Shown one piece after another: positions 1 through 14,092 of a stretch of DNA of 64,000 nt. The stretch covers positions 17,737,954 through 17,801,953 of the forward strand of contig CM056563.1 of NCBI GenBank assembly GCA_029721515.1, given 5' to 3'. Position 1 is the first letter of the stretch, and every line of letters starts with the position of its first letter. The notes beneath the pieces were generated by a model. That model saw only the letters and a list, made by a program, of their open reading frames with translations, did not search any database and had not been told where the DNA came from. Source of the stretch: Synanceia verrucosa. Lineage: Eukaryota; Chordata; Actinopteri; Perciformes; Synanceiidae. The position numbers were made by a program, and so were the translations under genes.

Positions 1-79
1 GAGGCCCAGGGCAGGGTGGTGGAGGCCCGCGGTGATAGTGGCCGATCGGCAGTGCTGCTGCCCGGCTGCTTTCAGCCAT
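1..79 (-). CDS. possible N-terminal coding exon, cut by window edge (weak)
   Basis: A GC-rich island of about 80 bases abuts the left edge, unlike the AT-rich DNA after it. On the minus strand an ATG at 79-77 (context GAGATGGCTG, with another in-frame ATG six bases upstream) opens a frame reading to the edge with no stop: it begins MAESSRAAALPIGHYH and continues with Gly/Pro-rich residues. I do not recognise the protein. The plus strand is also open, so this could be non-coding or 5' UTR. The call rests only on composition, start context and an open frame of 26 codons. Confidence 0.2.
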   Translation of the reverse strand, partial: MAESSRAAALPIGHYHRGPPPPCPGP

Positions 80-837
80 CTCCATCCTTCAAAGGCATCT
101 CCTATACAAATCCTTGTTTTATTTCGGACTTTGTCACAACGTATTTTGGATTAATAACGAGGTCTTTTAGGTTTCGTAACGTTAGACATTATTTATGCAG
201 CTGTGCTAACTGGAGCAGAGCTGGCAACCCGCATGTTGACACACTACTGACTTGGTGATTGGGAGATAGGTGGAGGGTGGTGTATCAGACCAAAACACAA
301 CATGATAACATCAACATCAGTTGAGGGCTGCAACTTGGCTTTTTAAATGAGAATATCCTGGCTGGACTACTGTTGTCAGTGATATAAGTATTTGAAATGA
401 ACGTGATTTCTTCATGTCTAGTGACATATAAGGGCCATTTTATGATTAATATAAATCAATTTCTTACATATTGTACCTTTAAATACAGAATTATAGTCAA
501 ATAAATTCTTGGAACAGATTTATTTTTGAGTCACTTTGAGGTGGAATATTCTCAGTTAAGCTGAAAGCAGTGAGGTATCCTCATGTGTTTGTGTGTTTTA
601 CATGCTCTCCAGGCTTATGTGTGCATGTGTCTGGTTTGCCCTTTTAATCCCTTCAGAAAGGGGATTGAGTATCGGCCCATATACCTCCATCACCCAGCGC
701 CACACATGTTCAGAGCACAATGAAGACATTGAGCGGGGCGATCACCCCCCTGGCTGGTACCCATAAATCTTCCCTGTGGTTCAGAGGAGAGTTCATGCAG
801 ACAGTCTGGACCATCTGATCGTGTTGGGCTTAAACAC

Positions 838-887
<50 letters not shown>

Positions 888-3800
888 CAGTACCAACACT
901 GCAGTCATCTCACCACTGACCTCATGATAAAAAAAAGAAAAATTGTTCATGTTAACTGTCAGCCCAAATGTTGACAATAAAGACATCAGACAGGACCTGA
1001 GCTGAAATAAATCAGCTTAAAGGGGCTGATGATGCACACAATGTGTGAAGCTGTCCAGTCTGCTCAAGTGGTCACGGACGATAATGGATTTCACCAAACA
1101 GCTCTCAGCTGGGTGTAGAGAAAGTCGCAAATCAATCCAAGCTACGCCGTTCAAACAAAACCAGCTCCATTTCATCCGTCCTTGAGATACACACTCTTAA
1201 AACACACCAAGCACATGTGGCCACACACATGTAACCAACATGCACATGTGCCGTTAGCCTCCTGCCCCCTTGGTGCTTGGCAGCAGAGCCTCAATCACAC
1301 GATACTGAAATCCCTCACACGCTGCACCAGCTATGTGGGATCTACATTTTCTACTGAATTCTTTCTTTTGTGCAACTCGAGCTTTGCGAAAAGCCAGAAC
1401 GTCTTTTTTTTTTCTCCCCTCGTCTTTTTAAGCCCCTGACTTTATGAGAGGAGTCATGTGAAAGGGAAGTAAAACAGACTACAAGTTCAAATAAACCAGA
1501 TCTGTTTGAAGTCTGAGTGGCTATATATCAGCGCTGTCGATGCAAAATATTTTCTCTGACCACAGTTCAGTGACATGTGAGTGATGTTTCAATCCCAGCG
1601 GTCTATTTAAAGGTCCGTGCTCGGTTTTGAAGGACATGCTGTTAAAGTGGCACAAAGTCAACCAGTGAGGTTTGCAGGACTGTGTGTGTGTTGTGTGCAC
1701 ATGGACACACGCTAAGGACGAGTCAGAAAGTGGCACAGCAAAATTTATCATCGTCACATCAAATATTTGTCTCTAGAGGCTGCTAACACCAGCCAGATCA
1801 ATAAATTATATTCTGCTTGCCAAACTAAATAAAGATATTATTATTATTTTACTATTATCTGAGTATTTCCAGAGTTGAGTTATGGATAGTGGAGGAAAAG
1901 TAATCTACCCAAGAAGAGGAATCTTATTTGAGCAACGTTGTACATTTTACCCCCATAACATTTTTCAAATGTTATCTAACATTTGATAAGAACATGTTGG
2001 ATAAATAGTATAAGAATAAAAGAATAATGTGGAAATAAATAAACAGATAAATAACATATAAACCGAGGAGGTTAAATAGAAGTCGGATACAGATAATAAG
2101 CTACATTATTTTCCATATCTTAACGTTTCTCAGTCTGAGGTCAGTAGTGTTAAGACATCTTGCCGTTGGTCAATGCCTCAAAAGTCACTAATTCCAGCAA
2201 TCACATTGGAATTGATGGATTTTGCTGCTTAATTGATGTAAGTGCTGGTGTCACCACGTCTTGAAATAAGAGGACTGTGCAATATGTACAAAATTTTATA
2301 TCAGATATAATACTGATCCATTTCCCTACCTTGTTTTTATGGCTTTTATGGCATCAAACCACCAGCATAGTTTCAACACAACACCCCGGCAATACCGTGA
2401 TAAAATAATCTCAACTCACAGCTCCACTAACACTTTTTTTAATCCCAACATATAATCTTACTGACAGAAGAGATTTATTCAAGATTAAAAAAAATGCGTT
2501 AAGTCTGTAAGATCACAGAAAACAAACGCCAAACAGCGATGTATCTCAGTTAATACAGATTTTGTATTTTATTTTGAGTTATTGGCTCATATAAATGCAT
2601 GTCTTTTATTGAAATGTACTGAGGCAGCACTGCTATTTTGTCTAGTAAAAACATATACATGTAACATGTTTATATAAAAATGTATACATGTATATGCATA
2701 AGGGGAGCTGAAAACATGGTTTGGGAAGTTTTGGGAGGCACTAAAATATGTGATTCATTTCAATTATTCTGTGTCTCCATCATCATTGATAATGGGTAAA
2801 ATTAGGCTATTATCTCCATCACTAATTCAGCACAATAAAGGTATCAGCATGCATATCAGCATCATGCATGCTATTCTTGACATCACCATCAACGCATGGG
2901 GGGGGGGCTAGCATCAGAAATGTGTCTTTGCACCATCAGTCAGTCTGTCCTGTCCTCCCTAAAAGCCGTGGTAAAGTTCCCACACTGCACATATGTCATC
3001 TCTAATGTGTCTTTACTATATAAAGCATATGTTTTCAGGGTGTACCGCACATGCTGCTGTGTTTCATTGTATGAGAATCTGTACAGTATACTTTTTTTGT
3101 ACATATGTGACTGAGGTGACTGTGATTAGAGGGTGGCACTGCAGTGCTCCCCTCAGGCACATTTACCCTGTTATTTTCCCCTCGTCAGCCCAAGCTCTCA
3201 ATAGGGAGGGTGGGTCCGTGACCTCCCTCCCACGCACAACCACGCTGAGAGGGAGGCACCCTTTTCACACAACCCCTCTTAAGTGTCCGCAGAGGAGAGT
3301 CTGAGTTCACAGATCCCCCGTTCAGCCTCCAGCAGAGCGCCACAGTTCTCAGGAAGCGTATCCAAGGCCTCCAGGCCGAACCGTGAACACGCTCTCGTCA
3401 CTGCCGCCTATCTGGACTCATGGAAGTCATCAAAAGCCAGTGACGAACGTGACACTGTGGCAGGGTCGAGGCAAACTTTTAAGGCATTTCCCCTTTAACT
3501 TTCCAAACTGTGGTGGATAAATTAAGGAGTCAAAGAGAGGCCAAGTGGTGATACAAGCAATATGTCTTTCGGAGCTTTCTTTGACATCCTCTCCTCCTCT
3601 TGCTACTACTTTTTTCTACCCTCTTTTCTTCCCTTCCTCTGGCTCGTTTTCCACACTGCCTCTCCTTCCGTTTCCCACCCACAGCATTCAGAAACCCTGA
3701 AAAGGTCCCGACCGTAAAACAAACAGCCCAGGGCCACGTTTAGCTGGGGCGCCCTGTGGAAGTGAGGGAGCTATCAGATGGAAGTAGAAGGGGAGGGGAA

Positions 3801-4555
3801 ACCAATAATAGAATGGCCACAGGGATGCCCACAGTAGACTGTGTAACAGTGAGTGTCTGAGGTTTGGGTTCATTAGGCTTTAAAACAACAGTACTGGACA
3901 GCAGACTGTTCAATAGCAGCACAATGACTGGCAAACAACTCTGCGGTCCTGCTGTCTGCACTTGGCGGTCTGATGCTCCCAGCAGAACAAAAGGTTCAGT
4001 CTTACTGACGTTAACTTACTGTCTTTTGGAAGGCAGGAGCTAGAATGTGTAGAGTCAGGACCAACGTCCATGAATTAAAGATAACTATCAACAGCATTTG
4101 ACCATTTACTTGTCAGTGTTATTGATGTCCATCAAACATGATAATTATGGACACCAACCAAGAACACTGTCTGAGGACATAAGACATTTAACTCCAACAA
4201 CAAACTCCAAGCAATGAAGTACCTTAATAAATCACAAGAACCCGGCACTGTCTGAGGACTGACATCACATTATAGCAGGTCTCTCTCTGTGTGCTAAATA
4301 AACATTAAGGGTTTAAAATGTGGAGCAGTGTTTCTCTCCATGGGAACGAACCCATGCTTTAAACATCAGACCGGGGTCGCAGGGTTTTCTATTTGGGTAA
4401 GAGAGACTGATCCACCCCCTGCAGTCAGAGGACATTACCATAGTAAATATCACCTTCAGGCATGATAGCATCACCACAGGACACTACAAGTCCGTGCTAT
4501 TAACTAAGGCTTTGATGATTATCACAGTTCAACAATATACTGCTTGGAAAATTGA
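80..4555. other. gene-free stretch
   Basis: No conserved exon, RNA gene or recognisable domain was seen on either strand. Open frames here are short, low-similarity and lack a plausible exon structure. The stretch is AT-rich with one (CA)n microsatellite (listed separately) and GC-richer patches around 3180-3400 that I could not interpret. Confidence 0.5.
841..885. repeat. (CA)n microsatellite
   Basis: An uninterrupted CA dinucleotide run of about 22 units. It is typical of fish intergenic DNA and likely to vary in length between individuals. Confidence 0.98.
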
Positions 4556-4862
4556 TGAGAATCAGGAACAAGTTTATTGCCAAGTAAGTTTGCACAAGCT
4601 AGGAATTTAACTTGATATGTTGGTGCATGACATATAAACATTCAAACATATGAACAAAGTGCAGAGATAAGAACAAAAAGATAATAAAATAACTGATTAT
4701 GTGATAGAAACAGATAAAAACAGTGCAATATGGCAGATAAACTTACAATGTACAAAAACTGTGCAGCAGGTGCGATGTGCAATAATGTATAATTAGGCTG
4801 GTGGAGGAGGGTGGACCAGGGGCCTTGTTGATGAGTCCAGCTGCAGCGGGTAAGAAACTGCA
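4556..4862. repeat. interspersed teleost repeat fragment
   Basis: The stretch starts with a 'caagtttattgccaagtaag' type motif and ends with 'gatgagtccagctgcagcgg'. I recognise both as parts of a high-copy interspersed repeat seen in many fish genomes; this is memory, not a search. The family was not determined. It has no coding capacity. Confidence 0.5.
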
Positions 4863-7800
4863 TTAATTCCTATTAAAGCTGCATTAACCAATATTTTACG
4901 TATATTTATAACACATATAGCACAGCTCTGTAGAGTGTTTTAATTTGCAGCCACATGGAGCTGTTTTTGGTGGAAAAAGCTGTAATAAACCATGAGAAAA
5001 CAGAAACATAAATTATATGCAAGAAGTTGACCTGTAGTCACTGTAACATCAACAACTGTTTCCTAGACAGGTTCAGCAATTTGGCCATTGCTTGACTGGA
5101 TGTTTTTATCTAACCTAATAATAATTATAATTAATTAATATAATTATCTTTCATGAAGTACTGACACACCGTGAAAGAGACAACAACATGGACAACTCTC
5201 AGACCAGAAAACACTGTGACAGCGACCTGCTCTATCACACCCTAATGCATCTTTATGGTCGATTTGACTCTAAATTGGACCATAATTTACTCATGTTTAC
5301 AAGTGAAAAGTAGAGTCATAGAGTCATATCTCTCATAGACTTTTATGCAATCCTTTTTTTTTGCAACCAGAGGAGTCACCCCCTGCTGGCTGCTCTACAT
5401 TGGCTTCAGTTGCTGCCTGTGTTAAACCCACTGTATTCTCCCTGCTTAGCACTAAAGTTTAGACACATGTAGCGACTAGCTGGTGAACATCATGGAGCAT
5501 TCAGCCACTCAAGTTAAAAAGTTGTTGGTGCTGAAATCAGAGCTAAAAGAAGAGTGGATATTAGCCTCACATTCATCGGATCGGCCAGAAATACGACTCC
5601 AAATGAATGCTGATGTTGCTCCATGTCTACTGGCAAGTATTAATTTTATCAATAACACATGCATCATGCATTGCACAAATCATTTCAAGTTGAAATTAAT
5701 ATCAGCATAAAAGTAGCATTTTGACGTGAGTCCATTTGTTTAAAGATTACAATTGCATAGAGGGAAAACAGAAGAGTGACCTGATTTCCACTTATAATTC
5801 TGAAAATATAAATATAGATTCACGGAAATGATTTGCCACTTTCCCTAAGTCGGCTCTGGTGACATTATAACATTTATTCAAACATACGGTCAGTCCAAAC
5901 ATTCCTGCCTCAGCAGTTCCCAGACTCCCACTGCTCAACGCCACTGTAAAACATCACAGGAAACATTAAAATACTCTCCAGAAACACCACTGAAAAACAC
6001 TTAAACAAAACACTCCACCCACTTAGCTGTCTGGTGAAAGACACTAAACAAGCTGACGGAGAGAAATCAGGATGAGAAGTGACATAATTCTGTTGTAAGA
6101 TGAGTTTATTCTTTTAAAGAGATATGACATCTATATGATGCATGTATTGTGGCATCTCTGGTAGATCTCATGCAGACACAAAGACGTGTACTTGTTAACT
6201 TATTGTCTGGTCACACGACATTCACATTCAGACAGCAGGTGCCCCATGCAAGAAACAACAGAAACCAAAAAATGTGATGTACATGAGGAAAAACAAGATT
6301 GAGTGTCAGTCTTGCCACCTCCATACACCAACCACAGAGAGAATGGCATGCCGTCTGTTTTCTCACTAACTGTGGCTTAAAGTCAATATGTGACTAAAGC
6401 TGAAACAGTAATCTGGGCCAAACCTCACATGGAGCGGCTCATGCCCCACGCTCTCTGCAAAAAGCTCAAAATAAAAGGGAGCTTCAAGCCATTATTTACA
6501 TTATTATGTGTTACCACATAATCTACTTGCAGCTCTGTGACACAGATCTGGGTGCTAGATCTTGCAATGCTTCCTGTCATCCAGTTATTAGTTGTCAGTC
6601 AATAAAGGTTCCCCACAGTATGCTGCAATAATATCCCTGGACATCAGCTCCCAGTGCAGTTTGCTGGGTTGAGCTGGAGGCATTTATGGGGATTTTTTAG
6701 GGAGGAAACAAGGGTCCCATTAACATCATAGCAGAGGTGATGGGAATCCAAACACAGAAAGTTACGTCACTGCAGAGAGCCAGAAAGATTACAGGCCAAC
6801 GTTCTGTTTCTTCTTCTTCTCTCGTATGTCGATATCTCATTGTTTCCCCAACAGACGGAGGCTTTGACTGAGCATTTATCAAGAGGAGTTTATTTAAGAA
6901 AGGAATCCCCGTATTCACCAAACCAAGAGTGTGAGAGCAGTTTCTCCTGCCAGGTTTTACGATTTGTGATTAACTATGACATAAGGCAGAGGATGTGATA
7001 GTGGGGAGGCAGAGGGCTGGTTCTGAGGAGAAACATGACTTGTTTGCAGTTGGTGGACTTATCTTATCAGGAATCACATGCTCTGTTTAGTATCTCCAGC
7101 AAGACATTCAGAAAACAGGTTTACAGTATGCTGGAGCAACCCTGAAGCCCTGCATGCTCATACTGTGACCTTAACAACATATCATCCCAATCAGAGGTAT
7201 TTATATCCCAGGGGGTACGTTCACTCAGTGTGAGGGTGAGAGGCAGGATTATTAAAGTAATCTAAAAGAAAAATAAGCAGAGAAAAAATAGTGACTTAGT
7301 AAAACAATAGTCTTTAAGAAAATCCACAAGCTGTGTTTTGTTGTTTTCACACAATATCAGATACACGATCTGTGGCATCAGTTGTTACCAAGGAATGACT
7401 TGATTATGACTCTGACCACCAGTTTCTGGTTAAAGTTGCCCTTGTGACACTGCTGTCAGCTGACCTGACACCCACAGCTGAGTTCACCACAGAGTGGTAC
7501 ACTTCCTTGAAGACTCAAGCATCAAGGATGTGAATGATTGCAAACCCTGCAGCTGCAGCAATAAAAAAAAAGGTGTGTGGTAAAGCAACAGATCTTCATA
7601 CAATGGTTTGTGTCATATTTTACTAATTTCCAGCAACATTTTGCGTGATTTCCACTTGTTACATGTGTGTAGACTAAAAGATAAACGTCAATTTTCTACA
7701 GAAACTACCTGGTAAGGAAAAGATGGTGTAATTGGCGTAACTAAGTCTTTTGTTTTTTTCACTAATCCCTCCACCTTGAAATCCTTCAAATGCATCGTTT

Positions 7801-8639
7801 GTTGCTCTTTATAATTCCTGGTTCATGATTACATACAAAAGTATTTCGGCATTACCTTTCCTAGGCATGGTGACATAGGTGGCACTGTGGAAAAAACTTT
7901 CTGTACATGGAGTAATTAAAAGTGTGATCTCTGCATATCTAGAAAAAAGTAGATCTTTCCTTATGAACATGTGTGGTGAGTGATGATGATACTTTCTTGA
8001 AAGGGGCATTGATGAGTGGTTAATAACAAGCATCAATAAGAGCGGCGATGAGGGATTTCTCAGGGCTCAGACTCCAGAGGTGAACAAGGACGCTTTTTTA
8101 AATATTCAGAGAGACGAGGAAAGACAGGCAGATGTGGTGAAAGTAAAGAGTTAGTAAAATACAGAAAAGAGTCTTTTGTTGCATCTCCACGGTGCTTAAC
8201 AGTGTTTTCTGCAGACCTGGCCTAGTGCCTATCCAAACACCCCCGTCTGTGCCGTCCACTGACTCCACAGCCCTTCCGTTCAACCCCCAGACGTCACACA
8301 AGGCCACAGCTGCATCCCAAATCTGAGGAAGCGTGTGCAAAGGCTAAAGGTGGAGAAGATGAGCTGAGGAGGGAACTTACTTCCGTTTTAGATGCTTGGG
8401 AGGATTTTCAAGTCCACTTGTCACAAGCCCGTTTTTCTTAGAGGGAGGAGGGGAACATGAGTGTTGGATGGAGTGTATAGCTACAGCTGGGAGGTCAGCT
8501 TTCCTCTGGGACAATGTGAGGATATGAGCGTTTGATGACAAGTCGTGATAAAGGACTCAGTGTGTGTGTTGGGTAATGGGTACAAGGGCAACCAAGCTTT
8601 TCTTGCTGCACCCATTTTCTGCTACAGCCTTTCTAAGCG
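4863..8639. other. gene-free stretch
   Basis: No supportable gene. The sequence is AT-rich and contains only short random open frames on both strands. I saw no tRNA, rRNA or conserved protein motif. Confidence 0.5.
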
Positions 8640-8685
8640 GTTTCTGCTCATCAAAACAGTCATGGCTGTTTTGATGAGCAGAAAC
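8640..8685. repeat. perfect 20-bp inverted repeat (hairpin)
   Basis: The left arm (8640-8659) reads GTTTCTGCTCATCAAAACAG and the right arm (8666-8685) is its exact reverse complement, separated by six bases (tcatgg). The flanking bases do not pair. As RNA this would form a stem of 20 perfect base pairs. No flanking gene explains it. It could be a MITE core, a very short local inverted duplication or a small-RNA precursor; the sequence alone does not decide. Confidence 0.9.
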
Positions 8686-11589
8686 GATTCAATGATCAGC
8701 CAAGGAAGTGATGATATGAGTGTGGGCATGCGTCATTAGGCCATGAGAAACACAAATCTTTCAACAATATTTTCCTTTCTCTGTTATAAAACTGTGCACA
8801 TGATGATTTTTGCTCTGTGCTCGAGTAAACAAACAGACCAATACAGCATAAAAATATGACTTAAAACGCACACAGCTGGAAACCATGTCTGATGCATCCA
8901 GAACTAATTATATCTTCATATTAATATCTCTCTTTGCATGGGAAAATTATGAACATACACAAACATAGTATGAAAATAGTAGCAGGCCACTGTACCTCCA
9001 AATAAACTTGACTAACCTGGATGTTTGTTTACAACCTGTATGATGTATGGGGACCATGTTTCAGGGCAATCCATGACTTAGTTGTTGGGATATTTCAGTC
9101 TGGACCGAGACTGGTATCACCTACCACAGAGCTAATTTGGTAAACTGGTCTGGTTGTCTAGGTTGTCATCAGGCTGTGTAAGTGTCAGCCACATTGACCT
9201 TTAGGGCCTGAGACAGAAAGAGTAAAGAACACACAGCTGAAAGTGAAGGATTACATGTTTTCTCCACTGCTGAGCACAAATCCTTTGTTTATTGAAAACA
9301 TATGTTATCCCTATAAGTGATGATGACGAGGGATAAACCTGTCCAACAGTTCCAAAGGTAACTTGTTAGAGCTGGACTGTCTCATACCAATGACCAAGCA
9401 ACTGTCATCTGTTATTTCTACATAAACTGAAAATACTGGTTGTTTATGAGCGTTTTAAGGACTCTCCTGGCTCCTGGTTGACCTCAGGCCACAGTTTACA
9501 CACACTGGTTATGTGGCTTCTACATGCACACCCAAACTCGGTGAATCAAATTGCACAATAATTCACATGGATTTGAAGTTGTGCCGCCGACACCTATGAT
9601 TAAATCTGACAATCCCTTACAAGTCTGCAGGGACATCGGGCACAGTTTACCGTATGTACCTGCCCTGTTTCCTGTACAATCAGAGGAAATGACGAGGACT
9701 CATCGGTGGTCAGCGAGCCCATGTGTTTCCTGAACTGCTTTCAATAATGAGCAAACACACATCCTTCTCGAGACATTTTATCTGCTCCCAGAACCCACAT
9801 CAAGGCCTTGGACTGTCCTCCAAACAATGGGCTTAGGAATCCCACTCTCTACAAGAAACCAGGCTGTAATTTAGATAGCTGTATCTCTCTGTCTAGACAC
9901 ACAGGGCACATCAGTGGTATCACTTGTTGAAACAATGCAGTGTTAATTGCAATTCGAGTGACTCTGGGCAAAACAGCAAACACTGAACACAGACCAGGAA
10001 TTTAACATTGTTTAAGGGGGTTAAACCTGTGATTGCTGGTGTTTGCTCTGTCTGAAACCAGTTGTCTTTGTAAAACATTTACTTCCTCTCATGAAAAGAG
10101 CATAGAGACAGACCAAACCAAAAGAACCAAACTATTCTGGCGTCTATTGCGAGGGGATTTTTGGGATCAAATGTATCAGCACTAAAAATCTAGCCGGTCA
10201 AGAGACACCCACGCCATTCCAGCCCCCTCACAGACAGAACGAAAGTAGTAAATAATGACTTCCTGTGTAAATGCAGCATTACTATTTCCTTTCATTTTCC
10301 TTCTCATCTTTCATCTAGATTGGTAAGAATCCCAAGTGGACAATGTTTGAAAACCCCAAGCTGAGCAGCGTTTTTTGGTCATAATGAGTTGAGGGAGAAG
10401 TTGAAGGAGGGGAGGAGGGAGCGTGGGTGGGGAATGTCAAAGCTGGGCCCTCTGTGAAGAATGGCTATTTTTGAGTTGTGTTATGCCGGGTAGGTAATGC
10501 TAAGGTTCAATGCTTTACTGTAATCTTTTGCAGAGTGAGAACCCTTATGTGGTTAACCACCCATTACCGTCTGCTGCTGCGGCTGCCGTTGACACAAACC
10601 AGCCCATAGAACAGAAAGGAGAGAGAAAGTCTGGTCACTTCAGTTTTACCTTCTATAATATGCACTAATAAAATTTTAGTGTCTGAAAGATATGTAAATA
10701 CATTCACAGCAGCCAGTCTGAAAATCCTCATGTGCAAGAACAGAACGATGCAAAGGCAGCTGAGAGGATGAAAATACAGGAGTAACATTTGCATGGATAA
10801 AGGACATCACTTACAGGAAACAGTAACAGCCGCTTGAACAAATCCACAGTACTCAGTGGACTGCATTTACAAATAAACAATGCAATTAAATACTCATTAA
10901 TTATACACATGCTATATATAGTGTTGGAGCACAGCCATATTTCCTGCAGTGATGCAACTTGTTGTCCACATGTGGACAGCTCTTCAAAAACAGCACAACG
11001 GTGATTGAAAACAGTGAAGTCATGGGAAAAAAAACAGACCCACCCACCTCAGAGTGGAGCAGAGCGATGGTAGAGTGATGCTGTCACCATGTCTGGCTTC
11101 AGGAGAAAGGCATGCAGGGCCAAGAAAACCTCACTCACAGTTTCAACACGGGAATCCTCCCACACAAAGAAAACAGATCCCGCTGTGGAAATGACAGAGA
11201 GCGTGACAGGAGTCCTTTTTACTCACTTTTTAATTTCTACAGTGTTTATGCTTTGTTAGGAAATTTAGGAGAGATAAAAACAGTTCAAGCACTTCTGGCT
11301 GTCGTGTATGTTTATTGAGCGTGACGTTACGTTAATGGAACAAAGAAACTTAAATGTTGAAATATTCCCCGTTTTCTGTCACATAGTGAGACTGATCAGA
11401 CTGCAAGGTCATGACCTTTGAGGTGAAAAAAAAAAAAATTAGAAATGCATGTTGTATTCGAGATGTTTGAGCCAGAACCTCACAGTATGTGGGAGTTAGC
11501 AATTTGTTTCTACCTCTAATGACTCAGATGTTTTTGGATTTTTACAGATGAATTACAGATGTTAAAAACATAATATGACAACCAGCACA
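8686..11589. other. gene-free stretch
   Basis: No exon or RNA gene can be supported. Open frames are short with no familiar motif. Confidence 0.5.
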
Positions 11590-11822
11590 TTTAAAGGAAC
11601 AGTGTGTTGGATTTTAGCAGTGAGGTTGCAGCTTGCAACCAATTGAAACTCCTTCCGTGTCCCTAGCATGTAGGAGAACTACTGTGGCCGACATGAAAAA
11701 TTGGAAACGTGAACCAGTGTTTGATTTGTCCATTCTAGGCTACTGTAGAAATATATTAATGTAATTGGCTCATTCTAAAGTAATAATACACTAAAGAAAA
11801 CATACTCATTCTTGTTTATTAT
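11590..11822 (+). repeat. MITE-like teleost repeat, 5' part
   Basis: It begins 'tttaaaggaacagtgtgttgg', then carries 'gtgaggttgcagcttgcaacc', 'tgtaggagaactactgtggc' and 'ggctactgtagaaat'. I recognise these in this order as a high-copy non-autonomous fish element whose other end is the reverse complement (cacactgttcctttaa). This copy lacks a clear right terminal repeat. A second copy lies at about 16925-17565. Confidence 0.75.
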
Positions 11823-13936
11823 TTTTAGAAGATAAGATAAATTAAATGTTTGCTGGTAAAGTAGAAAAAAAATCTAATTGGATTGGATAATCAGCTGGTG
11901 ATGTTTAAGATACTCTATTCTTGATCACTTTTTGGTATTCCTATTTTCCAGCTAAATAAAGCGTTAAGTTGAGGTTTGCAGAGTACAGTAGTAAACATGT
12001 ATGTGTGATGTGACTTGGATAAAGAAATGATGCATTTAACATTAAGATCAGGTGGTTAAAAAAAAATCACCTCTTCCCCTTCAGCTGTAGGAAGCCATAA
12101 ACTGCTCTGGTGAAGGATGCTAAGAAAGCAGTGACGTCTCAGACCTGAAAAACACTGTGGGAGGTTTGCAAGCTCGGCTGTGACGTAGGCATTTCCTCAG
12201 GAAACCACGGCAGAAAGAGTCTGATGGTGGCCCAATTCGGCTATTTGTGGTTTTACACTTTGCTCGTCTGAGTATTTCTGTAAATGGAAGGAAACACAAA
12301 AAAATACACCACAACAAAGTTTGCAGAAAAAGTGCCCATTGCTAGTATTACATTCTCTATAACTTTAACACTGTTTAAATCCACTTGTACATTTTTCTCC
12401 ACACATCCTGAAGAATCAAAATGTGACACAACTAATTGTTGAAAAATTAACTTCTCATTCCTTCCTTTATCATCTACTGTATTCCTTCATCATCAGACAT
12501 GTGTGAGGTATGAGGTCTTGAAGGGAAGCAGACCAAAGTGTCTGACTCACTCTTAGGAACTTTAATGACCCTCCACAGATCTGCACAGAAGCCTGCACAC
12601 TCATAAGCACATGCAAGCACATGCATTGTTGTCCCAGACTGAGTCCATTAATTGTCAGTGAGTCACAAACTGGTGTCATAGTCAGAGCAGGGAGCACAAA
12701 CAAAAGCACAGTGACAAATATTGAGCTGAAATCTAAGGGAGGCACACCTGTGAAATGAAAAGGCTGAGAGCAATGCAAGCCAGGATTCTGACACAAAACA
12801 AAGAGAGGATTTGTTTTTTTCCAGACCTCCAGCTTGTCTTTGTGCCTGAAAAAAGGAAGAGTATTTGGACGATGGGTGCAATATTTACACTGTGCAGCAG
12901 CCGTGGCGGCCCAACAGCAGACAACCCTTCAGACTGTTGCAATGCTCTGTTTTTTCCTCAACCACAGATATCATCAGCATGTACTGTTTAATATCTGTGT
13001 GGGGCTCCTGGTCATTTCAACTAGGTCATGATGCAAATGCAGCACCACCAGCCTATGCAGTTGCTGTCACTGGCTTGAAACAAAAAATATTTGCGTTGTA
13101 AATTGTGTTGCAGTAGATAGCATTCTCTATTGTTCGCAAATTAATACAATATAAAATAATATGTGTGGATTGTATATTGCATACTGTGTAAAGGTTTTTT
13201 TTTCCTGTAAGAGGCCACTGGCTCAATAATAAGAACCGAACATGACAGAGCCCTTTTGAGCTTCTCAGGGTGGAGTAGGTGTTTGCACACCAGAAAACAC
13301 ATTTACATCACAGTTTAGCCTGCACTTGTGTTCTTGTGAAGAAGTGTGAATGCCTTTTGCCTGCAGCCCTGCAAGACAGCAGAGGAGAAAGAAAGACATG
13401 CTTATAGATAATGCAGTAGTACTGGTGTAGGTCGCCTATTGTTAAAAGATATGTCCTAGTTTTACGAAATAACTTCTGTAAGAAGAACAACTACCTTCCC
13501 CTCAGGGCTTCTTGTGTTAGAAATGCCATTGTCAGCAGGAGTGTAGTGATAAATATCTCTTGGTGTCAGCAAGCTGTATCACATCAGTTTCCTTTGATGT
13601 GAGATTTGTTGTATTCCCTCTATGACCATCATGTTTTAGATTGTTCTAATGGAAACCAATTTCCTGCGGACATGAGTAAATTCATTGCAGGTTTAAATTG
13701 AGCCACCTCTGTCCTCAAAACAGTGACTCCAGCCTTGATATTGTTTCTCAAAATCTACACAAAGTGTCTGATGAAAGTATTACATTTCAGGTGTAGTAAG
13801 GTAAACTCATGGGGACGGTAAAAGAACTGGCATCTTAAGATGCAAATTGTATATATTCGTAATAGTATCAATAGACATTAAGAGAATAGACAGAGGGATT
13901 TGAGCAGACATTATAGAAACTGCAAATCAAACAGCT
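11823..13936. other. gene-free stretch
   Basis: No supportable gene. Several overlapping short frames near 12.5-13.1 kb lie on both strands of the same DNA and show no coding similarity. Confidence 0.5.
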
Positions 13937-14092
13937 GCTAACAAATTAGCCTAGTGACAGACTAGCCTGCTGACAGAGTCACATGTTGACAGACTGGCCT
14001 GCTAAAACACTAGTCTGCCAACAGATTAGCCAGCTAACAGACTAGCTTGCTGACAGACTAGGTTGCTAAACAACTAGCTTGCTAACAGAACC
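13937..14092. repeat. 16-bp minisatellite, about 10 units
   Basis: Tandem units approximating GCTAACAGACTAGCCT follow each other with no spacers. Most units differ at one to five bases and one carries an extra base. The unit contains CTAGCC/CTAGCT and ACAGACT. It does not encode a protein and has no spacers, so it is not a CRISPR array. Confidence 0.9.

Noticed and set aside
13937..14092. possible CRISPR-like array
   Set aside because: Units are adjacent with no unique spacers, and the setting is a vertebrate genome; it is a minisatellite.
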